From Zonotrichia leucophrys gambelii (Eukaryota > Chordata > Aves > Passeriformes > Passerellidae), in the NCBI RefSeq assembly GCF_028769735.1, contig NC_088186.1, forward strand, positions 8,525,001 through 8,589,000: a stretch of 64,000 nt of DNA. The letters run 5' to 3'. Under the pieces are notes generated by a model that saw nothing but the letters and a program-made list of their open reading frames with translations, had not been told where the DNA came from and ran no database searches. The translations under genes and the position numbers were made by a program. Positions 47,765 to 57,395 of this stretch are shown here, piece after piece (the first letter of the stretch is position 1; each line of letters opens with the position of its first letter).

Positions 47765-48814
47765 GTACACAGAACCTACCTCACTGCTAACTCTGCTTTT
47801 TTGAGCTCTTCCTTACAGGTTGTGCCCCCTTCCCTGCCCTCAGCTACCCCACAGCCCACCCATTTCCCAACCTTCTGCCTTCCGAGGAAGATCGACCAGA
47901 AATACTGTGAGCTGGGAATGTTTGAATTTGAGTCACCAGCCCATCCAGCAAAGTCAGGCAATCCCATCGTGCTGGGGTTTCATTCACGCCATGAGTCTAG
48001 ACATCATGGGGCAGCCTCTGAGGCAGAAGAGAAGCAAATCAAATATCCCAAGAACCAAGTGGGAGATGATTCCTTACGTTCACCTTTCAGCCTGTGTGTG
48101 CATCTGTCCCACAGCTCAGAGAGGACACAGCTTCTCTCAGAAAAGCTGATTTCTAGACACAGATTTACCTAAAAGATGTCAGGCACATTTCAGTCTGTGC
48201 CAGCACAATCCTGCAAGGCACATTCACTGCTTGAATTTAGCTTCAATTATTCAGGTTGTGTTGGGTGAGAGATTGAAAAGTCCATTTGAGTTGATGTCAG
48301 AGAAGGGAATAGGCAGGCACTGAGTTGTTGGCACGTTGAACATTTCAAGGTTTTGCAGTTGACAGCTTTCCCAGAAAAGACAGGAAAGTCAAATGTTCAG
48401 GATGAGAGTGGGAAGTGAGGACTGGACTACAGAAACAGAACATTGTTATTGTAGGCAGATAATGGCTCATGTTATGATTGTTAAACACCTCCACCAAATT
48501 TTGCCCCTCCAGGAAAAGTTGCTGTAGTGATTTGTCATAGGAATGGAGTAATGTGGTCAGTAAAGCAAAATATCAAATCTTAGCTATCAGATAATATAAT
48601 ATCAATTTCCAGCAGCAGCAGACTGTGAATATCCTCATTTGATGATGGGTGGCAGGGTCAGGGTGGCAGCAGGGGCATGGGAAACACGGAAACACAAGGC
48701 TGGGTGACCCTTGTGACCCGTGGTTGTGTGAATTCAAACTTCTCTAATCATTTATTTTATTGCTTTGGCTTTTAATAACTGTGATACATTTCCATTTGTT
48801 TTTTCTTCCCGTAG
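47765..48814 (+). other. TNC intron, no features seen
   Basis: About 1.05 kb. Open frames running out of exon B into this intron are accidental. Nothing else recognised. Confidence 0.7.
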
Positions 48815-49087
48815 TAGAGGAACTTCTCCTTAGCAAACTCAGTGTATCAAACGCTACCTCAGCCAGCCTGTCACTCGCCTGGGAGGCACAGGACAAGGCC
48901 TTTGACCACTTTATTCTGGAAGTCAGGAACTCTGACTTCCCCTTGGACTCCCTGGTGCTCACAGTGCCAGGGGACTCTCGGCACTCTGTAGTGACCAACC
49001 TCAAAGCTGCCACTAATTACACAGTCCAGCTCCATGGGGTAATTGATGGGCAAGGTGGGCAGACCTTGACAGCCATGGCAACCACAG
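48815..49087 (+). CDS. TNC: Tenascin-C, extra FN3 domain, probably AD2
   Basis: 273 nt (91 codons): VEELLLSKLSVSNATSASLS, LAWEAQDKAFDHFILEVRNS and LKAATNYTVQLHGVIDGQGG, a clear FN3 fold of the spliced-block type. It lies between B and an AD1-like domain, the place of AD2 in chicken, and is named from position. The acceptor reads CCCGTAGTAG: using the first TAG gives the standard 91 codons, using the second drops one residue (VEEL to EEL). Phase 1 at both ends. Confidence 0.85.
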
Positions 49088-51699
49088 GTATTTCACTGTT
49101 TCACCTTCCAGGTTTGCTTTTTACTCTCCTTTCTCTTGCTGTCCACCAAACTGCTCTACAACGTGGCTCCAACTCATCATCGTTCCCTTGGTGAATTATA
49201 GCATGGATCCTTCCAACCATGAGGGAAGGCTGAAATGCACTTAGAGGGCTTGGAAAAAGGTCTGTGGCAATGGAAAAGGCTGAAAAAGTGCCCCCAGCAT
49301 TAAGAGAGGCAGTAGTGAACCATGATGGTTTCCTTATATATACACACCCCTCTGCAAGTTCAGTGTATATATAATTGCCTCGCTCCAGATGGTTGATGTT
49401 TTTCACTCAGCATCTCTGCACTTGATCTTGAATGAAGTTGTTCATCCCACCCTCACTTGCTTTGCTGGGGGTGGGAGAGAGGCCTTCGTGTGGTTCTCAG
49501 CCTGGAGAGGCTCCTGCATGTCAGTTTTGTCCTCCTTAAACCCAAATGTCTCCCGAGGCATTTGCATCCCTGGTGGGCGTTCCGTGCCGCATGTGAAATG
49601 ATCAACCCAAACTGCATGGAGTGGTCTGGCCACCTTCTGCTGGTTCTGGTATTTTCTCTGCCCAGGATTTTTATGTTCGCAACACAGAGTGGGGCTCAAA
49701 ACACAAATTCCCCTTTTCTTGGTGGTCAGCCCACCACTCTGTCCCTTGCATTGCTCCCTTTGAGTCTCCACAGCCTGTCTTGTTTCTCTGGGTTGTAGTG
49801 GTGATTCCAGGATGGCAGGAGATCACTAAGACTTGCCTGAGGATATGATTCCAGCTCATTTTGCATGTAACATCCCTGGGAGTCAGGCTGTCATGATGGG
49901 AATGTGCCTGACCATGGATGCAGGTGGCATGTGAAGGAATGTGGCCATGCCAGGATGAGGTTGGAAAGGCTCAGTTTGCCCTCTCTGAGCTGCATGTGGG
50001 GCTGAGGGCTCAGATTTCCTGGGTTTTCCACCCAAGCCTGTTTGCTTTGTGGATATTTTCTTATCTCCTTGCCTGTCTTCAAGAGCACCATGGTGGTACC
50101 TTCCCTGCTGGCCACGAAGGCATCCATGGCACTGGTTGATAGCATGACATCTGTGACATCTGTGTCCTTAATCGGGGCCACTTCCTTCACCTCTTCCCAG
50201 ACAGTTCCAGAGAAGGAGCTGGATTGTTATTTAAAAGTCTTGCAGTGAGGGACATGAGTAAAAGTTGGAACATCTTGCAGCAGTACTTGTTTTAGCAAAG
50301 AAAAGATTTCACTCTTTCACCGCTCTCTGTCGGTGGGATCTTCTCTCTGACTTTTCTCCCAGCATGGATCACTCTTTCATCATTATTTTTCTGTGTCTCA
50401 CTGGGTGCATTTCCCAAGGTGTTCTTGGTTCCTACTCAATTGGCAACATAAAAATTAGAAAATCAGCCCAGAGAGCAAAACCAGGATTCTCTGACCCTCT
50501 GACTGTTGGGTCGTGTTTGTTCTCTCTCTGGGCTTTAATGAAACTTTAATGATTTTTGTGCTAAGTGTAAGTTTAAAAAGAGAATGGGTAAGGAGCTCTC
50601 CCTCTCCTGAAGGACAGGTTTCTCTCCTGCCAGGGCAAAGAAGTGAATTTGAATTTTCTCCGGCAGAAAAGGAAATTTTGGCTTCTTAAGGAGGTGCCCT
50701 GACCACTGAACAGTCAGGAAGGAGAGCAAGAGCAGGGTTGTGGGGTTTATTGTTTATTAGACATTCTCTGATTGTGCCTAATCAGAGGATGAGGAACACC
50801 TTATCTGTGGATGCCAGGGAGGTTTTGGCCTGAGATTAGTGCTGAGATAATCCCTGAAATCCCTCATAAACCTCTGAGTCCAAAAATAGAAGTATCTACA
50901 ACTCCAGGCAACAGAAACACCAAACAGAACCTGGACTGTGATTTCAAGGATTCCTGCCTGAATCCAACTTTCTCTATTTTGGAATTGTTCTGGGTCTGTA
51001 TTCCCATCACATTCCCAGTGTGGAATTCCCACAATTTGCATGTGCATGTTGTTGATGCTTCTGTAAACCAGGCCCAGATTTCATTGGGCAAGTTGAGTTT
51101 ATTTAAGAAAATTTAATTTAAAAAATATAAAAGTCAGCACTAATTTCAGTGGCTTCTTTCCAAAACCTGAGAAAACAGCTCTTGCAAAGCTGCTTTTTAA
51201 AACAATTATTTTATTTTATATTATTTCATATATTTTATTTTATTTTATTTTATTTTATTTTATTTTATTTTATTTTATTTTATTTTATTTTGTTTAGTTA
51301 TTTTATAATTATATTTTATTTTATTTTATTTTATTTTATTTTTCTTTATTTTATTTTGGTTTTATTTTATTTTATTTTATTTTATTTTATTTTATTTTAT
51401 TTTATTTTATTTTTCTTTATTTTATTTTATTTTATTTTTATTTTTAATTATATTTATTATTTTATTTTACTTTATTTTATTTTATTTTATTTTATTTTAT
51501 TTTATTATTTTATTTTATTTTATTTTATTTTATTTTATTTTATTTTATTTTATTTTATTTTATTTTATTTTATTTTATTTTTTATTCAACCACAGCAAAA
51601 CAAGGCTAAACCATTATTTTTGAGCACCTCCAACCCTTCCTCTGCTGATTCCCCCTTTGAGTAAAGCTGCCTGCTCACCTGTGTTCCTTTCTCCCCCAG
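49088..51699 (+). other. TNC intron with a TTTTA array at its 3' end
   Basis: About 2.6 kb. The sequence from 49,088 to 51,200 shows no recognised element; the rest is dominated by the TTTTA array listed separately. Confidence 0.7.
51207..51586 (+). repeat. TTTTA pentanucleotide microsatellite, about 380 bp
   Basis: Long, nearly continuous runs of TTTTA on the plus strand, broken by a few variant stretches such as TTTTTCTTTA and TTTATTATTT. It ends about 113 bp upstream of exon AD1. It also produces a spurious low-complexity open frame of F, I, L and Y. Confidence 0.98.
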
Positions 51700-51975
51700 A
51701 GGCTGAGCCACAGCTGGGCACTCTGGCCCTCACAAACGTTACCCCTGACAGCTTCAACCTGTCCTGGACCACCCGAGCCGGGCCCTTTGCCACGTTTGTT
51801 ATCAAAATCCAAGATTCCCTGGCGGCACAGGAAGCCCAGGAGCTGACGGTGCCGGGGGGCGCCCGCAGCGCCCACATCTCAGGGCTCACAGATCACACTG
51901 CCTATGACATTCACATTCAGGGCACCACCAGGGCAGGTGTCCACACAGAGCCCCTCACTGCTTTTGTCACCACAG
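51700..51975 (+). CDS. TNC: Tenascin-C, extra FN3 domain, probably AD1
   Basis: 276 nt, 92 codons, one more than the other extra domains: EAEPQLGTLALTNVTPDSFN, LSWTTRAGPFATFVIKIQDS and SGLTDHTAYDIHIQGTTRAG. FN3 core residues are present. Its place between AD2 and C suggests AD1, known from chicken. Acceptor CCCCCAG, donor CACAG|GTACC; phase 1 at both ends. Confidence 0.86.
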
Positions 51976-53525
51976 GTACCTGCTCCAAGCTTTGCAGTCC
52001 CTTTCCTGGCTCGGGGAAATGTGTGTGTAACCCAAAAAGGATCTCCCCAGCATGAAGTGCCTTGCCAGCAGCGATGGGTTTGTTTGGAAACCTGCTGCAA
52101 GGAGGGGTCAGAACAGGAATGTTGACCTTAAAAAGATTCCTAGGAGCAGGATTAGTTTAAAGGGAGTTAAAAGGTCCGGTTGGATGGGGCTCTGAGCAAG
52201 CTGTGCCTGCCCACAGCACTGAATGAGTTTAAGCTCCTTTCCAACCCAAATTATTCTGTGATTTTATGGTTCTGTCATTAAGACCCCTCTGGAGCCTTTC
52301 TCCCATTTCTAATAATCTTTTATAACTCCTGAAGTTTGAGGAAGAAATTTGCCTGCTGCTTAGACTTGACTGGCTCCTGGAGCACCTCCTGTCCCAGGAT
52401 GTTCCCTTCCAAAGACCTACCCAATATGTGAATCTTGGGGATTGCTTGATTAGAAGTAAATAAGATGCAAAAAATATCTCTAAAATGACTGCTCAAATGT
52501 GTAAATATTAATACATAAGGAATTCCAAATTATAACTCTTCAGGGGGGAATTTTTATGGCAAGTTCTGACAAAATCCATTTCAGCGTTTGTGAAATGTCA
52601 AAAGCAAACCCAAAGCCCTTTTCAGGAGAAGGCTCAGCCTTTAACTAAGTGGTGTTTTTTGAAGTGAGTGGAGTTTTGAGTGGTTGGAAGATTGGCTGAA
52701 TCAGCTCCTGAGCCAACAGAGCAAGGCTTGACAAATCCTGTGCAGGAATACAAGCAGTGCCTGGGCTCCAGGATCAAGGCCAGGGCTTAGCAGAACCACC
52801 TGATCTTCCTACTTGACTTGTCAGATTTTGAGTGAGCAAAATACACTGACAAAAAATACACTTGTGACCTTTTATTTTTGATGAGATTTAGTGGATAAAT
52901 TTTGAAGTGTTTCCCACATCTATTCACTTTGACAAATGTCACACTGATGTGAAAAAGGAGCCCTCAGTGGAATTTCTTTAAGTTGTCAACAGAGCCCAGT
53001 AACAGCTGATTTGCACTGGCTGTGACCCTGAGTGATGAATGTTCCTGTTCTGGCACCTCTGACTCCTCCAGCACTGAAAACTAACACTGGAAATATTCAC
53101 AGGCAATAGGTAAAGAAGCAAAATTCAGGAGTTGTGAATGCCCAAACTGAGCTTGTCCTTAAAGCAGTGTCCGTGGAGGGAAGTAAAAATAATTGAAAGC
53201 TTTATGTGCAGCATTTCTAAAGCAGTTTTGGTTATCACTTTCTTGCAGTGCAAGGGCAGCAGCAGAAATATCCTTACACAGGGAGCTTGGGAGGGGTTCC
53301 AGTGGAGCTTGTGAGAGGAGGTGCTGAGACATTCTTGAGAAAAATTCAAAATTGAGCTCCATTGAAAATCCTCATCTTGTGGTCCTGACTATTAGATCCA
53401 CACTAGGGGGAAAAATGTGATTTTTGTTTGATGGAATCTGTGACACTTTCTAATTTGCAATGTTTTTCACCTCTTTTTTTTTTTTTCTTTTTCTGTGTGT
53501 GTTTTTGCACCTTCCCTTCTTTTAG
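51976..53525 (+). other. TNC intron with a CR1 fragment
   Basis: About 1.55 kb. Holds a short CR1 3' tail (52,170-52,280) and a poly-T run just before exon C (about 53,475-53,486). Nothing else recognised. Confidence 0.7.
52170..52280 (+). mobile_element. CR1 LINE 3' tail
   Basis: Ends with CCTTTCCAACCCAAATTATT then CTGTGATTTTATGGTTCT, the usual sense CR1 terminus. Short and diverged. Confidence 0.7.
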
Positions 53526-53798
53526 AGGCCATGCCCCCACTGGAAAACCTTACAGTGTCAGATGTGAACCCCTATGGGTTCACAGTGTCCTGGATGGCAT
53601 CGGAGAATGCCTTTGACAACTTTCTAGTAGTCGTGGTGGATTCTGGCAAGCTGCTGGACCCACAGGAGTTCCTCCTTTCGGGAGCCCAGAGGGAGCTGAA
53701 GCTCAAAGGCCTAATTACTGGCATTGGCTATGAGGTTTTGCTTTATGGGTTTGCCAAGGGGCACCAAACAAAGCCCCTGAGCGCTCTGGCTGTTACAG
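53526..53798 (+). CDS. TNC: Tenascin-C, alternatively spliced FN3 domain C
   Basis: 273 nt (91 codons): [40 protein letters not shown] and [37 protein letters not shown] and [11 protein letters not shown] are diagnostic for domain C, which in mammals is associated with dividing or migrating cells. Phase 1 at both ends; acceptor TTTTAG, donor ACAG|GTATTT. Confidence 0.94.
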
Positions 53799-55524
53799 GT
53801 ATTTCAATGTGAGCAAATTTTGTTCCCTTCCACCCTTTTTCTCTCTCACTTTCCTTCTCACATGGAAGACGTTTCGTGCAAACCTTGGCTTTTTGCATCC
53901 TTCTCTGCATCGTGGCTCCACGTAACTCCGTCATGACCGGTGGAATTCTGTTCCCTTTAACTGGATGTGTCCCCCTGAGGGATCCTGTGGAGGAGCATGT
54001 GGGGGCCTGAGGGGTGAAAGTTCCTTCTGGTCTTGCAGGTACCTCTAACAAAGTCTTGAAAGAAGAATGGCTGCATGCAGAGCTCGTCTTGTTAACAGCT
54101 GGGCACATCAGCACTCTCCAACAGCAGCATCCTCCCACGTTCCACCCACCAGGAGCTTCAGGAACAACCATGGACTTCTTCCCATGGCCTCCTCTTTTCC
54201 CTCTCTGTGTAATTCCACCCACAGTGGGATCATTGCCACCCCAAAGCTGGCACCTCTCTCCTCAAACCAGCTCATGCTTCCAACCCCATCAGAGCTGCTG
54301 AGTTCCAGCAGCACTTGAGCTTTCTTGGGAAAGGATTGCAGGCTGATTCTCCAGCCCCAGAACCATCAGCTCTCATCTGCACGTTCCTGGCTGGGCAGCA
54401 GCAAAGCTGGGAATGGGAATCTGGTGGGAGGTTTGAGAGGAAATTAATAGGAATGGCTGTGTGTAGAAGGAAGGATTGCATTTGGTGGGAAGTTTGAGAA
54501 GAAATAAATAGGAATGGCTGTGTGTGGAAGGAAGAACTTCATTTGGTGGGAAGTTTGAGAGGAAACAAATAGGATTGGCTGTGTGTGGAAAGAAGGATTG
54601 CATTTAGTGGGAGGTTTGAGAAGAAATAAATAGGAATGGCTGTGTATGGAAGGCAGGATTCCACTGGAGGTGGGAGGTTTGAGAGGAAATAAATAGGAAT
54701 GGCTGTGTGTGGAAGGCAGGTTTGCATTTGCAGGGAGGTTTGAGAGGAAATAAATAGGAATGGCTGTGTATGGAAGGAAGGATTGCACTGGAGGTGCTGT
54801 AGGACATAACCACTCCAGCAGCATTTCTCTAGCTAATGGTGCCTGACCATATGAGTTAGAGGTGTTTTGCAGGTAATTAATTACTTACAGCCCTTGGGAT
54901 CCTTTTGAATGGGTTCATTAACCAAAGGCGGCAGCTCTTGCATTTAGATTGAAGGATGCTGTTGAAGAGAGGAATTTTCATGGTTCCTCTTTGCTGTTTA
55001 AGAGCACAGTAAAGGATTCATCAGATCAGAATCATCACAGATGCCAGAAGTGCATGAAATACGGGGTTTGCATGGAGAAAAAGAACTTTCAGTGGCTTCT
55101 ATGTTGTCCTCCTAGCAGAGAGAGCTCTGACAATGTTCCAGACCTGCAGTTCTGTAACAAGAGCTTGTTTTTATTGGCCATAAATGTGTCACACAGGTAG
55201 GGAGGGATCAATGCCCAGGAAACTCACCTTTAGCATGTGTAACTCTGCATGTGGGAGACAAACCTGTGTGTCCATGCAGTGGTTTGCTGTTCAAGAGTGA
55301 AAGTTAGAATGGGCCTGCACACACTCACATTTATCCTCTTCTGTATAACACTAATATTTTATTTTGTTTTTTTTTTTTTTTAATAGCTGGCAGATTGTTC
55401 CCCTTGCTTTGAACTGTGGTCGGATTCTTGCAGTGTGCTATAGCCAGACCTCAGGCAGGTCTCTGATCAACTGATTAAAAAATCATTTTTTTCTTTTCCC
55501 CACTGCTATCTTCTCCTTTTTTAG
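53799..55524 (+). other. TNC intron with a 61-bp minisatellite
   Basis: About 1.73 kb. The minisatellite at 54,423-54,792 is listed separately. A poly-T run lies near 55,366-55,382. Open frames on the minus strand through the minisatellite are repeat artefacts. Confidence 0.8.
54423..54792. repeat. Minisatellite, six copies of about 61 bp
   Basis: Units begin near 54,423, 54,484, 54,545, 54,606, 54,669 and 54,730, with the shared core GGAATGGCTGTGTGTGGAAG and GGTTTGAGAGGAAATAAATA. The spacing is 61 bp except one step of 63. Copies diverge modestly. Confidence 0.95.
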
Positions 55525-55797
55525 AAGCAGAACCCGAGGTCGACAACCTCCTGGTTTCAGACGCAACCCCAGATGGATTCCGTCTCTCCTGGACTGCAGA
55601 TGAAGGGGTTTTCAACAGCTTTGTTCTAAAAATCAGGGACACCAAAAGGAAATCTGACCCCCTGGAGCTGATAGTGCCAGGCCATGAGCGCACCCAGGAC
55701 ATAACAGGGCTGAAAGAGGGCACTGAATATGAGATTGAGCTCTATGGAATTAGCAGTGGACAACGTTCCCAGCCTGTAAACACAGTAGCATCCACAG
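55525..55797 (+). CDS. TNC: Tenascin-C, alternatively spliced FN3 domain D
   Basis: 273 nt (91 codons): [40 protein letters not shown] and [20 protein letters not shown]. This is clearly domain D. The neurite-outgrowth motif described for mammals, VFDNFVLK, reads VFNSFVLK here, with Asp replaced by Asn. Phase 1 at both ends; acceptor TTTTTTAG, donor ACAG|GTATTG. It is the last of the spliced block. Confidence 0.95.
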
Positions 55798-56574
55798 GTA
55801 TTGTCTTTGCAGAGGGAAAAGTGTGACATTCCCTGCTCCTCCTCACAGCCAGCTCGTGCTGTCCCAGAGGTGCCCTGAAGTGTCTCCTGCATGTTCCTTG
55901 TCCAAGTCACTGCTTCAGTGTGGTGTGGTTGTTTGTAATCAGCCCCAGCTTCCCAAGCTTCGTCACTGTCTGTTTAATATGGTTTAATTAAATTACTTTA
56001 ATGGCCAGGAATTAGGCAGCAGAGTGTGGCAATTAAAACAGTGTCTTTGAGGGCCAAGAAATATTGTCTGTGCATCAGCCTTTTCAGTGATTTTCTGTGA
56101 CTAATTACATCTCAGCTCTGCACAACAGTTTACCTCCCTAGGAAAGAGTTATGACAAAATGAATTTACCAGGGCCATTGAGAAGTTTATTTATGGCTTGA
56201 TCAGCAAAGGCCTAAGCATCATTAATTTAGACTGATCTTACCAGGAGCAACATGTGCTGGGTAATTCAAATTGACTTGAGTTTCTTTGCAAAATCAAAGC
56301 TTTGATTCAGGTTCATAATTGAAGCGTTCCATTTTGGCACTTTTGAATGAAGCGTTTCAATCTTTTTTTTCCACACCAAAATCGTGGTTTCATTCTGAAG
56401 CACATTCAAACCTGAAGCATATGACACACAGTCTCATGAGCTAAATTCAGTCTTTAAAAAATGTTGAGCTTGTGAAAATGTGGTAATTTGAAATCACATT
56501 AATTAATGGAGGAAAGGAAAAGGATGAGACAGGAGATCTCATCAGGGCTGCAGCTCCTCCCGAGGGACAGCTCC

Positions 56575-56665
56575 CATCTCTGCTCTGGGACAGGGACAGG
56601 GTGGCACTGAATGATCCCTTCAGTCCCTCCCAGCTCAGGATATTCTATGGTTCAATGATTCTAAC
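56575..56665 (+). mobile_element. CR1 LINE 3' tail
   Basis: Contains CCCTTCAGTCCCTCCCAGCT and ends near CTATGGTTCAATGATTCT, typical of a sense CR1 terminus. Confidence 0.75.
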
Positions 56666-56829
56666 AAGAGCTCTATTTATATGCAGAGTGGGATAAGGAT
56701 CTTAAGTTTCATAGGATTCTTGAAACTGGGGTAATGATAAGAGATTTAAATCTCCAGACCCTTGCTGTATCTACATGACCTGATTTCTGAGGGAGTTTTG
56801 ATAACAAAGATGGACAAATCAGGAGAAGC

Positions 56830-56940
56830 TGGTCCCACACCCAAGTTCCCCTGGCTGGAGGGGGTCTGGGCAGGAACAGGGGCTGGATTTGGTCATCTTT
56901 GGGATCCCTCCCAGCTCAGCATATATTCTAAGTTCCATGA
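56830..56940 (+). mobile_element. Possible CR1 3' tail
   Basis: Shares GGATCCCTCCCAGCTCAGCA and TATTCTAAGTTCC wording with the tail 250 bp upstream. Diverged and short. Confidence 0.5.
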
Positions 56941-57162
56941 GTGAGCAAAGCAGCAGGAATGCCCAAAGGAGGCATTTGCCAGCAGCAATACCTCAGTGTT
57001 GAACAGCTTCTCCTCCTCTTCTTCCTCATCCTCCACCCTGCTGTCTGTGGGCTCAGCTGCCCTCCTGCCATCCCATCCCTGCCACAAACAGCCAGGCCAC
57101 CCTCACCATGCCCCAGACACTTCCATGAAGCAGAACCTGCACCAGCAGCCCCCCTTGGCCAG

Positions 57163-57395
57163 CACTACCCCCTGAACCTGACCATGAACTGAAGCTTCTT
57201 CCACCAATATTCAAGCCCATCCTTCCTAGGAACCCCACTAATCCTCATCTCAATAACATTCCCAGCTCTCTCACTACCCTCCCTAGGGACAATTGATGAA
57301 TTACTGACCAACTCTCAACCCTCCAGCCATGGTTTATCAACCTAGTCACAAAACAACTAATAATACCCCTGGACAAAAAAGGACACAAATGAGCC
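57163..57395 (+). pseudogene. Nuclear copy of mitochondrial ATP8/ATP6 (NUMT)
   Basis: About 230 bp match in wording the junction of avian mitochondrial ATP8 and ATP6: ACTACCCCCTGAACCTGACC (end of ATP8), overlapping the ATG of ATP6, then CTAGGAACCCCACTAATCCT, CTCATCTCAATAACATTCCC and CAACCTAGTCACAAAACAAC. Only the N-terminal part of ATP6 is present. It cannot be expressed as a mitochondrial protein from the nuclear genome: the third codon is TGA, a stop in the nuclear code, and base changes follow. The high residual similarity suggests a fairly recent transfer. Borders are approximate. Confidence 0.9.

Noticed and set aside
47390..48172. A 260-codon frame across exon B and the next intron
   Set aside because: It is in a different frame from the FN3 domain and ignores the well-supported splice sites.
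51149..51664. A 171-codon frame rich in F, I, L and Y
   Set aside because: It is the translation of the TTTTA microsatellite, not a membrane protein.
54373..54824. Minus-strand frames with a repeated HTQPFLFISSQTSH-like peptide
   Set aside because: They come from the 61-bp minisatellite; the period is not a multiple of three, so the frames change from unit to unit.
56941..57162. Extension of the mitochondrial insertion to the left
   Set aside because: The C-rich sequence before 57,163 could not be matched to ATP8 or COX2 wording, so I keep the NUMT border at about 57,163.
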